From assembly GCF_900112405.1 (NCBI RefSeq), contig NZ_FOLI01000001.1, forward strand, positions 496,001 to 560,000: 64,000 bases of DNA, given 5' to 3'. The notes under the pieces are model-generated. The model was not told where the DNA came from. It saw only the letters and a list, made by a program, of their open reading frames with translations, and searched no databases. A program made the translations under genes and the position numbers. Below are positions 7,715 to 15,279 of this stretch, piece by piece (position 1 is the first letter of the stretch; each line of letters begins with the position of its first letter). The DNA comes from Fructobacillus durionis (GTDB lineage: Bacteria > Bacillota > Bacilli > Lactobacillales > Lactobacillaceae).

Positions 7715-8887
7715 TTAGCTTTTCTTTTTAAAGATTAAAACAAGCAGTGTTGCCACTGTGAGGACCGCTGTAATCACACCATAAACCCCAATTCCCGGTT
7801 GGCTACCGCCAAAGGAAGAAAAACCTTCCAAGAAGGAAACAATGGCTGGTGCGAAGGCCGTTCCCATGTTACAGCCGACCAGTAAAATCGAATTAGCTAG
7901 TCCGTCTTCGACTTTCGCCACGTGACTGTCTACCATGTCAAAGATATAGGTTCCAGCTAATGGATAAGCTAAACCGATAATGCCAACAGCCAAACTCAAG
8001 GACCAAATATCACTAGCAAAGTTCATCAAAATCGTACCAACCGACATGCAGAGAAGGCCAGCCACTAAAACGTACTTCTTAATCGCTTTAAAGGTTGCGC
8101 CAAAGAGAAAGCCCATTAGCATGGAGGCAATCGTGTAACCCGTGATAATTAGCGAGGCTGTCGTCCCGTTTCCAATATCATTCATTACCACCACGGATGG
8201 GGTCAAGACATTGACAATTGCCATTCCAATCGTCAAGAAGCCACAGAAGAGTGCCGGCCAAACAATTTCCCAGGATAGCTTGGACTTACTCTTCTTTTTT
8301 CCCTTCTTTGGCATCTGATATTCGGGTACGACTTTCCAAAAGCCCAGTAAAACAATGAAGATAAAGGCGTAGGCCAAGAAGGAGGCCTGCCAGGAAATAT
8401 TTAACAAGAACCCAGCCAGCAAATTAATGACACAAACACCGATGGGCTCGAAGGCGGAACGGTCCCCTAACATTTGCGCCTGATCATCCCCCTCGTAATA
8501 AAGGTTAACTAAGGTAATGGCTAAAGAATTGGTCATCCCAATCCCAATTCCAAATATAATTCGTGCTAATAGAATTAACCAGATGTTGTCCATCATAACT
8601 GGCGCAACACCCGCAACTCCCATCAGCACCATTCCGATTAGGACGATTTTCTTAATACCGAAACGGTTGGCCAATCGACTCGAAAACAGTAAAACAATAA
8701 AGGCCGGAATCTGCTGAATCGTAGCCACCATGTCGATGAGCGTGGTCGGATAATTTAAAAACTCATCATGCATGGCTGGTAGCGCTGGTGAAATCGCGGT
8801 CCCAGATGTAATAACTAAGGAAACGGCTAAAATCCAAAAACGATGTGAGACTTTTTTCGGATCCCAAGTTTTATTTTTCTTAGACAT
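7715..8887 (-). CDS. MFS transporter, substrate unknown
   Basis: A 390-residue major facilitator with about 12 membrane segments. The N-half contains the MFS motif-A region (LANRFGIKKIVLIGMVLMG) and an antiporter-like segment (ARIIFGIGIGMTNSLAITL); the central cytoplasmic loop is basic (MPKKGKKKSKSKLSW). This points to a drug/H+ antiporter (DHA1-like) exporter, but no residue identifies the substrate. It is transcribed alone, with a hairpin in its leader that ends exactly at the ribosome-binding site GGAGGAG. No clear terminator follows it. Its expression could be related to the adjacent MarR system but it lacks that operator. Confidence 0.85.
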   Translation of the reverse strand: MSKKNKTWDPKKVSHRFWILAVSLVITSGTAISPALPAMHDEFLNYPTTLIDMVATIQQIPAFIVLLFSSRLANRFGIKKIVLIGMVLMGVAGVAPVMMDNIWLILLARIIFGIGIGMTNSLAITLVNLYYEGDDQAQMLGDRSAFEPIGVCVINLLAGFLLNISWQASFLAYAFIFIVLLGFWKVVPEYQMPKKGKKKSKSKLSWEIVWPALFCGFLTIGMAIVNVLTPSVVVMNDIGNGTTASLIITGYTIASMLMGFLFGATFKAIKKYVLVAGLLCMSVGTILMNFASDIWSLSLAVGIIGLAYPLAGTYIFDMVDSHVAKVEDGLANSILLVGCNMGTAFAPAIVSFLEGFSSFGGSQPGIGVYGVITAVLTVATLLVLIFKKKS

Positions 8888-8900
8888 AAAAAAAACTCCT

Positions 8901-8938
8901 CCAAAGTAATCATCACTTTTATTGTAACGCTACTTTGG
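8901..8938 (-). promoter_or_regulatory. Inverted repeat in the leader of the MFS gene
   Basis: CCAAAGTA and TACTTTGG form a perfect 8-bp inverted repeat separated by 22 bases. In the minus-strand transcript the second arm runs directly into GGAGGAG, the ribosome-binding site. It may be an operator or an RNA hairpin that restricts ribosome access. Confidence 0.5.
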
Positions 8939-8967
8939 AAAAGTTCTAAATTATTGCGATATACAAT

Positions 8968-9609
8968 TTAATTATGTTTCAAAAAAGGAAAGGCGTATTT
9001 ATGGAAAAAAGCAATCAGCTCACCGTTAGCCACCAGTGCCAACACAGTTCCAATTTGAATACCAACCCACTCGCCTTCTCTAAAGAAGACCAGGATAATG
9101 ATCAACACAGCCGGCAAAAAGGCTAGCAATTGCCCCTTCCAAACATTTCCATCGAAGAAACGGCTGGCCAAAATATCCGTTAAGGAATCCGTCGGGTACA
9201 TCCAGAGATTGGCCCGTTGGTAAAAGGAGGTACCAAGACAGACCACGACAATGCCGAGTAGAACTAGTAACACCCGCGCCCCCTCAGAGGTCATATAGCC
9301 GTGCAAGAAGGACAAGTGACGAACAAAAAACTGAATCAACTCACTAAAGAAGAAGACAAATACTAATTCGCCAGACAGGTAAAACCAGGAAAAGTGGCCT
9401 TGTAGGATAATGTTGGCCAGAATAACCAGACAGCCGATACTGAATAAGATGACGTTCAGTGGTAGGTCTGTCACTCGGTCAATTCCTAGCGAGGCCGCGG
9501 TCCAAATCCCGTTCCCCGCCCCCGATAGAATAGTAAAGGAATTCCCTAAGGTAACCAAAAATAGCCCCAGTAAAAAGAAGCAGTACCTTGTAATTAATCG
9601 ATTCTTCAC
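8968..9609 (-). CDS. YczE/YitT-type integral membrane protein
   Basis: A 213-residue protein with about five to six membrane segments (YCFFLLGLFLVTLGNSFTIL, LPLNVILFSIGCLVILANII, VLLVLLGIVVVCLGTSFY, QLLAFLPAVLIIILVFF). The motif SGAGNGIWTAASLGI and the later YPTDSLTDIL resemble YczE/YyaS membrane proteins, whose biochemical role is not established. The start is the GTG at 9607-9609, eight bases after GGGAG; the ATG further upstream lies inside the operator palindrome. It sits immediately downstream of marR, with its own promoter overlapping a MarR-type operator, so it is probably the regulator's target. Confidence 0.8.
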   Translation of the reverse strand: MKNRLITRYCFFLLGLFLVTLGNSFTILSGAGNGIWTAASLGIDRVTDLPLNVILFSIGCLVILANIILQGHFSWFYLSGELVFVFFFSELIQFFVRHLSFLHGYMTSEGARVLLVLLGIVVVCLGTSFYQRANLWMYPTDSLTDILASRFFDGNVWKGQLLAFLPAVLIIILVFFREGEWVGIQIGTVLALVANGELIAFFHKYAFPFLKHN

Positions 9610-9643
9610 GTGTTTGTCTCCCAAACTTTCTTGATAATGAACA

Positions 9644-9679
9644 AGTATAAAATCAAACAGTTGCATTTGCAACTGTTTG
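9644..9679 (-). promoter_or_regulatory. Promoter with overlapping MarR-type operator (YczE-like gene)
   Basis: On the minus strand TTGCAA (9667-9672), a 17-base spacer and TATACT (9644-9649) form a sigma-A promoter. A perfect 11-bp inverted repeat, CAAACAGTTGC with its complement separated by ATTT (9654-9679), covers the -35 box and part of the spacer. A shorter copy of the same core lies upstream of marR. Binding of the MarR protein here would block RNA polymerase. Confidence 0.75.
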
Positions 9680-9699
9680 TGTTAAACTATTTTTACCCA

Positions 9700-10104
9700 T
9701 TAATTTATTTTTGAGAGCAAGGCCATTAGCTGCTCCTTCTCTTCCGAGTTCAAAGCGGCTAACTTGTCAAAGACATCGTCGTGTTCAATCTGGATAACTT
9801 TTTGGTAGATCATCTTCCCCTGTTCAGTGGAATAAAGCTGTTTGAAATTACGGTTTTTCTCACCAGCGACTTTTTCAATGTAACCGCGGTCCTCGAGCTT
9901 CTTTAATGCCCGACTCAACGTGGTTTTATCAATTTGAATGAGAGTCGCAAGCTCAGATTGCGTCAATCCCTCGTGTTCAACAATACGAACCAGGTACAAG
10001 AAAAGATTATTCGCTAATCCAAATTCTTGAACTTCGTGGTTCATCATCATCATGGCACGACGAGAAATGGCACCCATTTGACGGAAGATATCATATTCAA
10101 GCAT
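9700..10104 (-). CDS. MarR-family transcriptional regulator
   Basis: A 134-residue winged-helix repressor with the MarR core LTQSELATLIQIDKTTLSRALKKLEDRGYIEKVAGEKNRN, where the recognition helix is followed by the wing, and the dimerisation helices at both ends (C-terminal LAALNSEEKEQLMALLSKI). MarR dimers bind palindromes and release on binding small phenolic or oxidising ligands. The ribosome-binding site is GAGGT before the ATG. Candidate operators lie on both sides of the gene, implying autoregulation and control of the downstream membrane protein. The ligand cannot be read from sequence. Confidence 0.92.
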   Translation of the reverse strand: MLEYDIFRQMGAISRRAMMMMNHEVQEFGLANNLFLYLVRIVEHEGLTQSELATLIQIDKTTLSRALKKLEDRGYIEKVAGEKNRNFKQLYSTEQGKMIYQKVIQIEHDDVFDKLAALNSEEKEQLMALLSKIN

Positions 10105-10127
10105 TGTGCTTACCTCAGTGTTCTATA

Positions 10128-10141
10128 GTTGCATCTGCAAC
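10128..10141. promoter_or_regulatory. MarR-type operator between marR and the GNAT gene
   Basis: GTTGC-ATCT-GCAAC repeats the core of the larger palindrome at 9654-9679 (GTTGC-ATTT-GCAAC). It lies in the divergent gap between marR (minus) and the acetyltransferase gene (plus), close to candidate -10 boxes for both (TATAGA on minus, TATACT on plus). Confidence 0.65.
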
Positions 10142-10177
10142 CACCAGTATACTAAAAATTAAAAAGGATGTAGAAAT

Positions 10178-10606
10178 ATGTGGATAGCAAAACCTTTTGA
10201 AGAACTCACGTTAGATGAATTTTTCGCCTGTGAGAAACTCCGTCTCGATACCTTTGTCGTCGAGCAAGGAATCAAATACTGTGACCTCGATGAAACCGAT
10301 AAAGAAGCCTACCACATCGCCTACATCGAAAACGATGTCTGCCTGGCATACGCCCGACTTTTTAAAGCCAATGGTCACCCCCACTTTGGTCGCGTCGCAA
10401 CCGCCCTTGCCGCCCGTGGCAAGGGTTACGGTGGTGAACTAATTCGTCAAATCTTAGCAAAGTCCGAGGCCCTCTGGCCCGGCGAAAAAATCGAAATCGA
10501 GGCTCAGCACCAAGTTGTCGGCCTCTACAAAAAGTTCGGTTTCGAATCCGTTGGCGACACCTTCGTTCTCGAAGGCATTGTCCACCAAAAGATGGTTCAA
10601 AAATAA
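10178..10606 (+). CDS. GNAT acetyltransferase, ElaA-like
   Basis: A 142-residue GNAT-fold enzyme. The start FEELTLDEFFACEKLRLDTFVVEQ and the segment CDLDETDKEAYHI are characteristic of the ElaA group. The acetyl-CoA P-loop appears as GRVATALAARGKGYGGELI near residues 70-90, and the C-terminal LYKKFGFESVG motif is also typical. Substrate unknown. Ribosome-binding site AAAAAGGATG. It is divergent from marR with a MarR-type operator in between, so it may share that regulation. Confidence 0.88.
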   Translation: MWIAKPFEELTLDEFFACEKLRLDTFVVEQGIKYCDLDETDKEAYHIAYIENDVCLAYARLFKANGHPHFGRVATALAARGKGYGGELIRQILAKSEALWPGEKIEIEAQHQVVGLYKKFGFESVGDTFVLEGIVHQKMVQK

Positions 10607-10643
10607 AGAAAACGAGCAGTCCAATCGGATTGCTCGTTTTTTA
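10607..10643 (+). terminator. Terminator after the GNAT gene
   Basis: AACGAGCAGTCC, AATC and GGATTGCTCGTT form a long hairpin followed by six T residues. The A-rich left flank may let it also serve the convergent yitT gene. Confidence 0.88.
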
Positions 10644-10651
10644 TTCAATAT

Positions 10652-11518
10652 TTATGGTTCCGGTTCAAAGAAGCGACCACCGGTGTGATCGACCTTTGAT
10701 TCGGAGTAAAAGGCGTGCTTGTCAACCTCGTGAATAGCTTCGCGGAGGTCAGGCAACTCATGCTGGGTCACAACGGTCAAGACCACGGACTTGTTCTTAC
10801 CCGTATAGCCACCGTGCGCGGCATCGATAATCGTTACCCCACGACGCATCTTCCGTTGAATGTGCTCGCACATTTCCTCTGGACGGTCCGTGACAATCAT
10901 CTCTTGGACTTGCTGCTGTTGCTTGTAGAAGACGTCGATGAAGTGGGCGGAAACGACAACCCCAATGATAGAGTACAAAGCGTACTGCCAACCATAGGTT
11001 AAGCCGGCCCCAATCATAATCAAGGCGTTAAAAGCCAAGTTAACGGATCCAACCTTCGTATGGAACTTCAACTTGAAAAGCATCCCAATGATGTCCAATC
11101 CACCGGTTCCAACCCCACAGCGTAGCGCAGTTCCAACGGCCATTCCGTTCAAGCCACCACCGAAGATGGCACAGATCAAAGGGTCTGGCGTTAGAACCGT
11201 CTTCGTCGCAAAGACTGGCACGAACAAGGCCGAGAGTGCGACGGCCAGTGCTGTAAAGATGGCAAAGCGCCGGGAAAGCTTAAAGGCGGCAATCACCAGC
11301 AGTGGTAAGTTGGCCGCGGCGATTCCCCAGGAAACCGAGATACGACCATCGGTCAGCGTGTCAATTAACTGGGCCAAACCGGTAAAGCCGGATGAATAAA
11401 TGTGGCCGGGCTTCCAAAAATAGTTCAGGGCGATGGCCAAGATGACACCGTATAGAACGGCCCCCATGAACTGGTGGTAGTAATAATGATCTAGTTTTTT
11501 TTCAACTTTGGCTAGCAT
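10652..11518 (-). CDS. YitT family membrane protein (DUF161/DUF2179)
   Basis: A 288-residue protein with five or six membrane segments in the first 205 residues (AVLYGVILAIALNYFWKPGHI, GGGLNGMAVGTALRCGVGTGGLDI, ALYSIIGVVVSAHFIDVFY) and a C-terminal soluble DUF2179 domain (QEMIVTDRPEEMCEHIQRKM, GVTIIDAAHGGYTGKNK). This is the YitT architecture; its transport or other function is not established. No ribosome-binding site precedes the ATG. A structured leader with a short ORF ending nine bases upstream is found instead. Confidence 0.88.
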   Translation of the reverse strand: MLAKVEKKLDHYYYHQFMGAVLYGVILAIALNYFWKPGHIYSSGFTGLAQLIDTLTDGRISVSWGIAAANLPLLVIAAFKLSRRFAIFTALAVALSALFVPVFATKTVLTPDPLICAIFGGGLNGMAVGTALRCGVGTGGLDIIGMLFKLKFHTKVGSVNLAFNALIMIGAGLTYGWQYALYSIIGVVVSAHFIDVFYKQQQQVQEMIVTDRPEEMCEHIQRKMRRGVTIIDAAHGGYTGKNKSVVLTVVTQHELPDLREAIHEVDKHAFYSESKVDHTGGRFFEPEP

Positions 11519-11640
11519 GTTCTTTTGCTAAGTTAACTTTGGCCAATGACCGTTAGTCCCTAGCATCGTTTGACCAAATAGCAGCCTGGTCCTTGGCTGG
11601 TTCATGGCATAGGCATGAACTACCCTTATATTCTAACAAG
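11519..11640 (-). promoter_or_regulatory. Structured leader of the yitT-family gene
   Basis: On the minus strand an extended -10 box (TGT-TAGAAT, 11631-11639) is followed by three consecutive hairpins. GTTCATG with CATGAAC spans 11600-11620, CAGCC with GGCTG spans 11582-11599, and an imperfect stem from TGCTA to TAGCA, with inner TAAC/GTTA and GGTC/GGCC, spans 11526-11565. The leader also contains MPMP-stop (AAGGG six bases upstream), overlapping by ATGA with a 25-codon ORF at 11528-11605 that ends just before the main gene. It matches no riboswitch class I can name. Confidence 0.5.
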
Positions 11641-11710
11641 ACTAAGATAAAATTGGGAATAAAATTCAAAAATGTACCAAAAATATATATTTGTCACATA
11701 AAAACCTATA

Positions 11711-11758
11711 TAAAAACGCTCCCTACCGGTCGCTGTGACCGCCGTAGAAAGCGTTTTC
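11711..11758 (-). terminator. Terminator after aspS
   Basis: A long stem on the minus strand, AACGCTTTCTACGGCGGTC against GACCGGTAGGGAGCGTT with a short loop, is followed by TTTTTAT. The 11641-11710 stretch beyond it is AT-rich and holds no other clear feature. Confidence 0.9.
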
Positions 11759-11774
11759 TGTGTCTATTATAAGT

Positions 11775-13562
11775 TTACTTATCTTCTGAAGTTTCTTCGT
11801 CTGCTTCCAATCCCAATTCAGCTAATTGCTTAGCATCAACTGGTGTTGGCGCTTCCGTCATTGGTTCAGTGGCTTTTGAGTTCTTAGGGAAGGCAATCAC
11901 TTCACGAATGTTGTCTTGTCCGGCAAGCAACATGGCCAAACGGTCCAAACCAAGGGCGATGCCACCCATTGGTGGGAAACCGTATTCCATGGCTTCAAGC
12001 AAGAATCCGAAGGCCTCTTCGGCTTGTTCGTGCGTGAAGTCCAAGGCACGGAGCATCTTTTCTTGGATGTCCATGCGGTGGATACGGATTGAACCTGATC
12101 CCAATTCGTAACCGTTCAAGACCAAGTCATAAGATTGTGCATGGGCCTTGTGTGGGTCTTCCCCTTCATCCAAGTAGTGCAAATCTTCTTCGTTTGGCAT
12201 CGTGAATGGGTGGTGGGCCGCAATCCAACGGTCGAAGTCTTCTGAGTATTCGAAGAGTGGCCAGTCAACAATCCAGGCAAAGCGCCATGGTGTGGCCGTA
12301 TCAATCAAGTTCAATTCCTTGGCCGTCAAGCGACGCAAAGCATCCAATGAAGCAGCCACGATGTCAGCACGGCCGGCACCGAAGAGCATTAAGTCCCCTG
12401 CCTTTGCATCAGCAGCTGCGACCAATGCCTTGGCTGCGTCATCGTCAAAGAACTTGGCGATTGGACCAGTCAAGCCATCGTCTGTGACTTTCAACCAAGC
12501 CAAGCCCTTGGCACCGAAACGTTCGATGTATTGACCAAGCTTATCAATGTCCTTACGTGAGTAGTGGTCAGCAGCGCCAGGAACGGCCAAGGCCTTCACA
12601 ACGCCACCGTCCTTAACAGCGTTGGCAAAGACACCAAAGTCAGAGTCCTTCACAACGTCTGACAAGTCCTTGATTTCAAAAGGAATACGCAAGTCAGGCT
12701 TGTCAGTACCGAAACGGTCCATTGATTCCTGCCAAGTCAAGCGTTCGATGTCTTCCAACTTCAAGTCGTAGTTGACAACGTCCTTCATGATTTGTTGTAC
12801 CCAGTGGCCAACCAAGCCTTGGATTTCAGAAGCGTTCAAGAATGACGTTTCCAAATCGAGTTGAGTAAATTCTGGCTGACGATCCCCACGCAAATCTTCG
12901 TCACGGAAGCAACGGGCGATTTGGAAGTAACGGTCAAAGCCAGCCCCCATCAACAACTGCTTAAAGAGCTGTGGTGACTGTGGCAAAGCGTAGAAAGAAC
13001 CTGGGTAGATACGTGAAGGAACCAAGTAGTCACGGGCACCTTCTGGCGTTGACTTTGCCAAGTATGGCGTTTCGATGTTAATGAAGTCATGTTCTTCCAT
13101 GAAGCGGTAGGCAGAAGACATAATCTTTGAACGAACGCGCAAGTTGTGTTGCATTTCTGGACGGCGAAGGTCCAAGTAACGGTACTGCAACTTCAATTCT
13201 TCACCGGCGTTAACGCCATCTTCGATATCGAAGACAGGTGTCTTTGAGTCGGCCAAAATCTTAGCTGATTCCACCTTCACTTCGATGGCACCGGACTTAA
13301 TCTTGTCGTTCTTCTGAGCGGCGTCACGGGCTACGACTTCACCTTCAACGGCGATCACGTACTCGTTACGAACCTTTTGGGCCACTTCCAAGGCTTCGGC
13401 TTGGTCAGCTGAGAAAGTCAACTGAACGATACCTTCACGATCACGAAGATCGATAAAGACCAATTCCCCAAAGTTACGACGCTTTTGTACCCATCCGGCC
13501 AAGGTCACTTTTTGGCCGACGTACTTTTCATCAACTAAACCTGCATATGTGGTGCGCTTCAT
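11775..13562 (-). CDS. aspS: Aspartyl-tRNA synthetase
   Basis: Class II synthetase that charges tRNA-Asp. The 595-residue protein shows the N-terminal OB-fold anticodon-binding domain ([26 protein letters not shown]), motif 2 ([18 protein letters not shown]), the bacterial GAD insertion in the middle, and motif 3 ([15 protein letters not shown]). Length is standard for bacterial AspRS. The start overlaps the hisS stop as TAATG, so hisS and aspS form one operon controlled by the T-box upstream of hisS. Confidence 0.97.
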   Translation of the reverse strand: MKRTTYAGLVDEKYVGQKVTLAGWVQKRRNFGELVFIDLRDREGIVQLTFSADQAEALEVAQKVRNEYVIAVEGEVVARDAAQKNDKIKSGAIEVKVESAKILADSKTPVFDIEDGVNAGEELKLQYRYLDLRRPEMQHNLRVRSKIMSSAYRFMEEHDFINIETPYLAKSTPEGARDYLVPSRIYPGSFYALPQSPQLFKQLLMGAGFDRYFQIARCFRDEDLRGDRQPEFTQLDLETSFLNASEIQGLVGHWVQQIMKDVVNYDLKLEDIERLTWQESMDRFGTDKPDLRIPFEIKDLSDVVKDSDFGVFANAVKDGGVVKALAVPGAADHYSRKDIDKLGQYIERFGAKGLAWLKVTDDGLTGPIAKFFDDDAAKALVAAADAKAGDLMLFGAGRADIVAASLDALRRLTAKELNLIDTATPWRFAWIVDWPLFEYSEDFDRWIAAHHPFTMPNEEDLHYLDEGEDPHKAHAQSYDLVLNGYELGSGSIRIHRMDIQEKMLRALDFTHEQAEEAFGFLLEAMEYGFPPMGGIALGLDRLAMLLAGQDNIREVIAFPKNSKATEPMTEAPTPVDAKQLAELGLEADEETSEDK

Positions 13563-14869
13563 TATTCTGCCTCCTCTGCCACTAATTCAGCAATGACTTT
13601 TTCGATTTGTTCACCGACTTTGTTTAAGTCCATATCGGCTTGATGACCAGTAATCATGTCCTTGACCTTGACCTGTCCGGTTGCCACTTCTTGATCACCA
13701 ATGGTAATCACAAAGCGGGCCTTACGACGGTTAGCAGCCTTAAACTGGGCCTTCATTGAGCGTCCCGCGAAGTCCAAGTCCGCTGAGAAACCAAGGTCAC
13801 GCAAGTTCGTTGCCAATTCAAGAGTCGTTGCACGACTTTCATCCCCAATGTGGGCCAAGTAGAAGTCCAAGCCAGCATCTTCCAAGTTCAACTGGTCTTG
13901 GGCTTCAAGCAAGGCAATCAAACGTTCCACACCAAGTCCGAATCCGATTCCTGGCGTTTCAGGGCCACCGAATTCTTCAACCAAACCAGAGTAACGACCA
14001 CCACCAGCGATGGTTGCCGCTCCCTTCAAATCAGGGTCGGTTGTCATGACTTCAAAGATAGTGTTGTTATAGTAGTCCAAACCACGAACCATGGTTTGAT
14101 CGACTTCGTATTGGATACCAAGGTCATCCAAGTAGGACTTCACGGCCGCAAAGTGTTCCTTTGATTCTTCTGACAAGTAGTCAAAAATCTTAGGTGCATC
14201 GGCAACGATGACTTGGTCGTTCTTGTCCTTTGAATCCAAGACACGCAGTGGGTTCTTTTCCAAACGAACCTGTGAGTCCTTTGACAATTCCGCTTCGTGT
14301 GGCTTCAAGTAGTCAATCAAAGCCTGACGGTAGTTGGCACGTGATGCTTGGTCACCCAAAGTGTTCAAAGCAACCTTGAGATCCTTCAAGCCAAGTGAGG
14401 CCAAGAACTTCACAACCATCGTGATTACTTCGGCATCCAAACTTGGTTCCGTTGAGCCAAAGGCTTCCACCCCGATTTGGTGGAACTGACGGAAACGACC
14501 AGCCTGTGGACGTTCGTAACGGAACATTGGGCCCATGTAGAACGTCTTGTATGGCTTTTCGTGTTCTGGTCCAAAGAGTTTGTTTTCAACGAAGGCACGG
14601 ACAACGCCGGCTGTTCCTTCAGGACGCAAGGCCATGTGGCGGTCACCCTTATCGAAGAAGTCATACATTTCCTTTGTCACGACATCGGAGGTATCCCCTG
14701 CTGAACGTGAGAAGAGCTCGAATGATTCAAACATTGGCGTGCGAATTTCACCGTAACCATAACGGGAGAAAATCAAACGGGCCTGCTGTTCGATACGCTG
14801 CCAGGCGAGAACGTCTTTTCCAAAGAGATCGGCTGTTCCCTTTGGCTTTTGATAATTTGCTTTTGCCAT
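13562..14869 (-). CDS. hisS: Histidyl-tRNA synthetase
   Basis: Class II synthetase for tRNA-His, about 435 residues. Visible are the N-terminal [10 protein letters not shown], motif 2 ([22 protein letters not shown]), the histidine-A motif [12 protein letters not shown], motif 3 ([16 protein letters not shown]), and a C-terminal anticodon-binding domain ([10 protein letters not shown]). I placed the start at the ATG of MAKANYQ. The in-frame ATG eleven codons earlier has no ribosome-binding site, while a GGAGG lies before the chosen ATG, bridged by a small hairpin. First gene of hisS-aspS. Confidence 0.95.
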   Translation of the reverse strand: MAKANYQKPKGTADLFGKDVLAWQRIEQQARLIFSRYGYGEIRTPMFESFELFSRSAGDTSDVVTKEMYDFFDKGDRHMALRPEGTAGVVRAFVENKLFGPEHEKPYKTFYMGPMFRYERPQAGRFRQFHQIGVEAFGSTEPSLDAEVITMVVKFLASLGLKDLKVALNTLGDQASRANYRQALIDYLKPHEAELSKDSQVRLEKNPLRVLDSKDKNDQVIVADAPKIFDYLSEESKEHFAAVKSYLDDLGIQYEVDQTMVRGLDYYNNTIFEVMTTDPDLKGAATIAGGGRYSGLVEEFGGPETPGIGFGLGVERLIALLEAQDQLNLEDAGLDFYLAHIGDESRATTLELATNLRDLGFSADLDFAGRSMKAQFKAANRRKARFVITIGDQEVATGQVKVKDMITGHQADMDLNKVGEQIEKVIAELVAEEAE

Positions 14870-14922
14870 ATTGTTATATTGACGCCTATGCGTCGCCTCC
14901 ATTTATATTCAAACCAGTAACC

Positions 14923-15152
14923 AAAAAAGCGCCCCTAGAAAACGTAGTTCAACTACATTCTCTAAGGGCGCTTGGGCGCGGTACCACCTTACTTTCGTGT
15001 GCATGCACACGCTAGGTATCCTTAACGCGGATAGACGGCTGGGTTAACAGCGCCTCTGTAGGTGTCATGAACAAAGCCTTGCCTGACTTGCAGCAACCGT
15101 CAGGTCTCTTTTTCAAGGATTTTTGTTCTTTCCCTATTCATCGGTTATTCGT
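14923..15152 (-). promoter_or_regulatory. T-box leader of hisS-aspS with terminator
   Basis: On the minus strand the T-box AAGGTGGTACCGCG (14977-14990) follows a Stem III hairpin (CGTGTG-CATG-CACACG). It is followed by a terminator, GCGCCCTTAGAGAATGTAG against CTACGTTTTCTAGGGGCGC with six T residues (14923-14972). Stem I pairs GAACAAA with TTTGTTC, CCTTG with CAAGG and CCTGAC with GTCAGG. The internal loop below it, between TAGG and CCTA, carries ATGACA, so the specifier is probably GAC (Asp), overlapping CAC (His) in GACAC (15062-15066). Uncharged tRNA would stabilise the antiterminator. Confidence 0.93.
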
Positions 15153-15159
15153 TGCTCTT

Positions 15160-15189
15160 ATTGTATTGCAGTTTTAAGGGCCCTGTCAA
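15160..15189 (-). promoter_or_regulatory. Sigma-A promoter of hisS-aspS
   Basis: On the minus strand TTGACA, an 18-base spacer and TACAAT lie just upstream of the T-box leader. Confidence 0.8.
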
Positions 15190-15279
15190 GAAAAATGAAG
15201 CCTTCCGACGACTTTTTTCACGAAGTACTCATGAACGCTTCTTCTACCGTTATAATAAAAGAAGCAAAAAGGAGTCAGC

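Noticed and set aside
14443-15015. Open frame of 190 codons on the plus strand across the hisS 5' end and the T-box
   Set aside because: It is antisense to hisS and to a well-supported T-box leader, has no ribosome-binding site and shows no recognisable domain.
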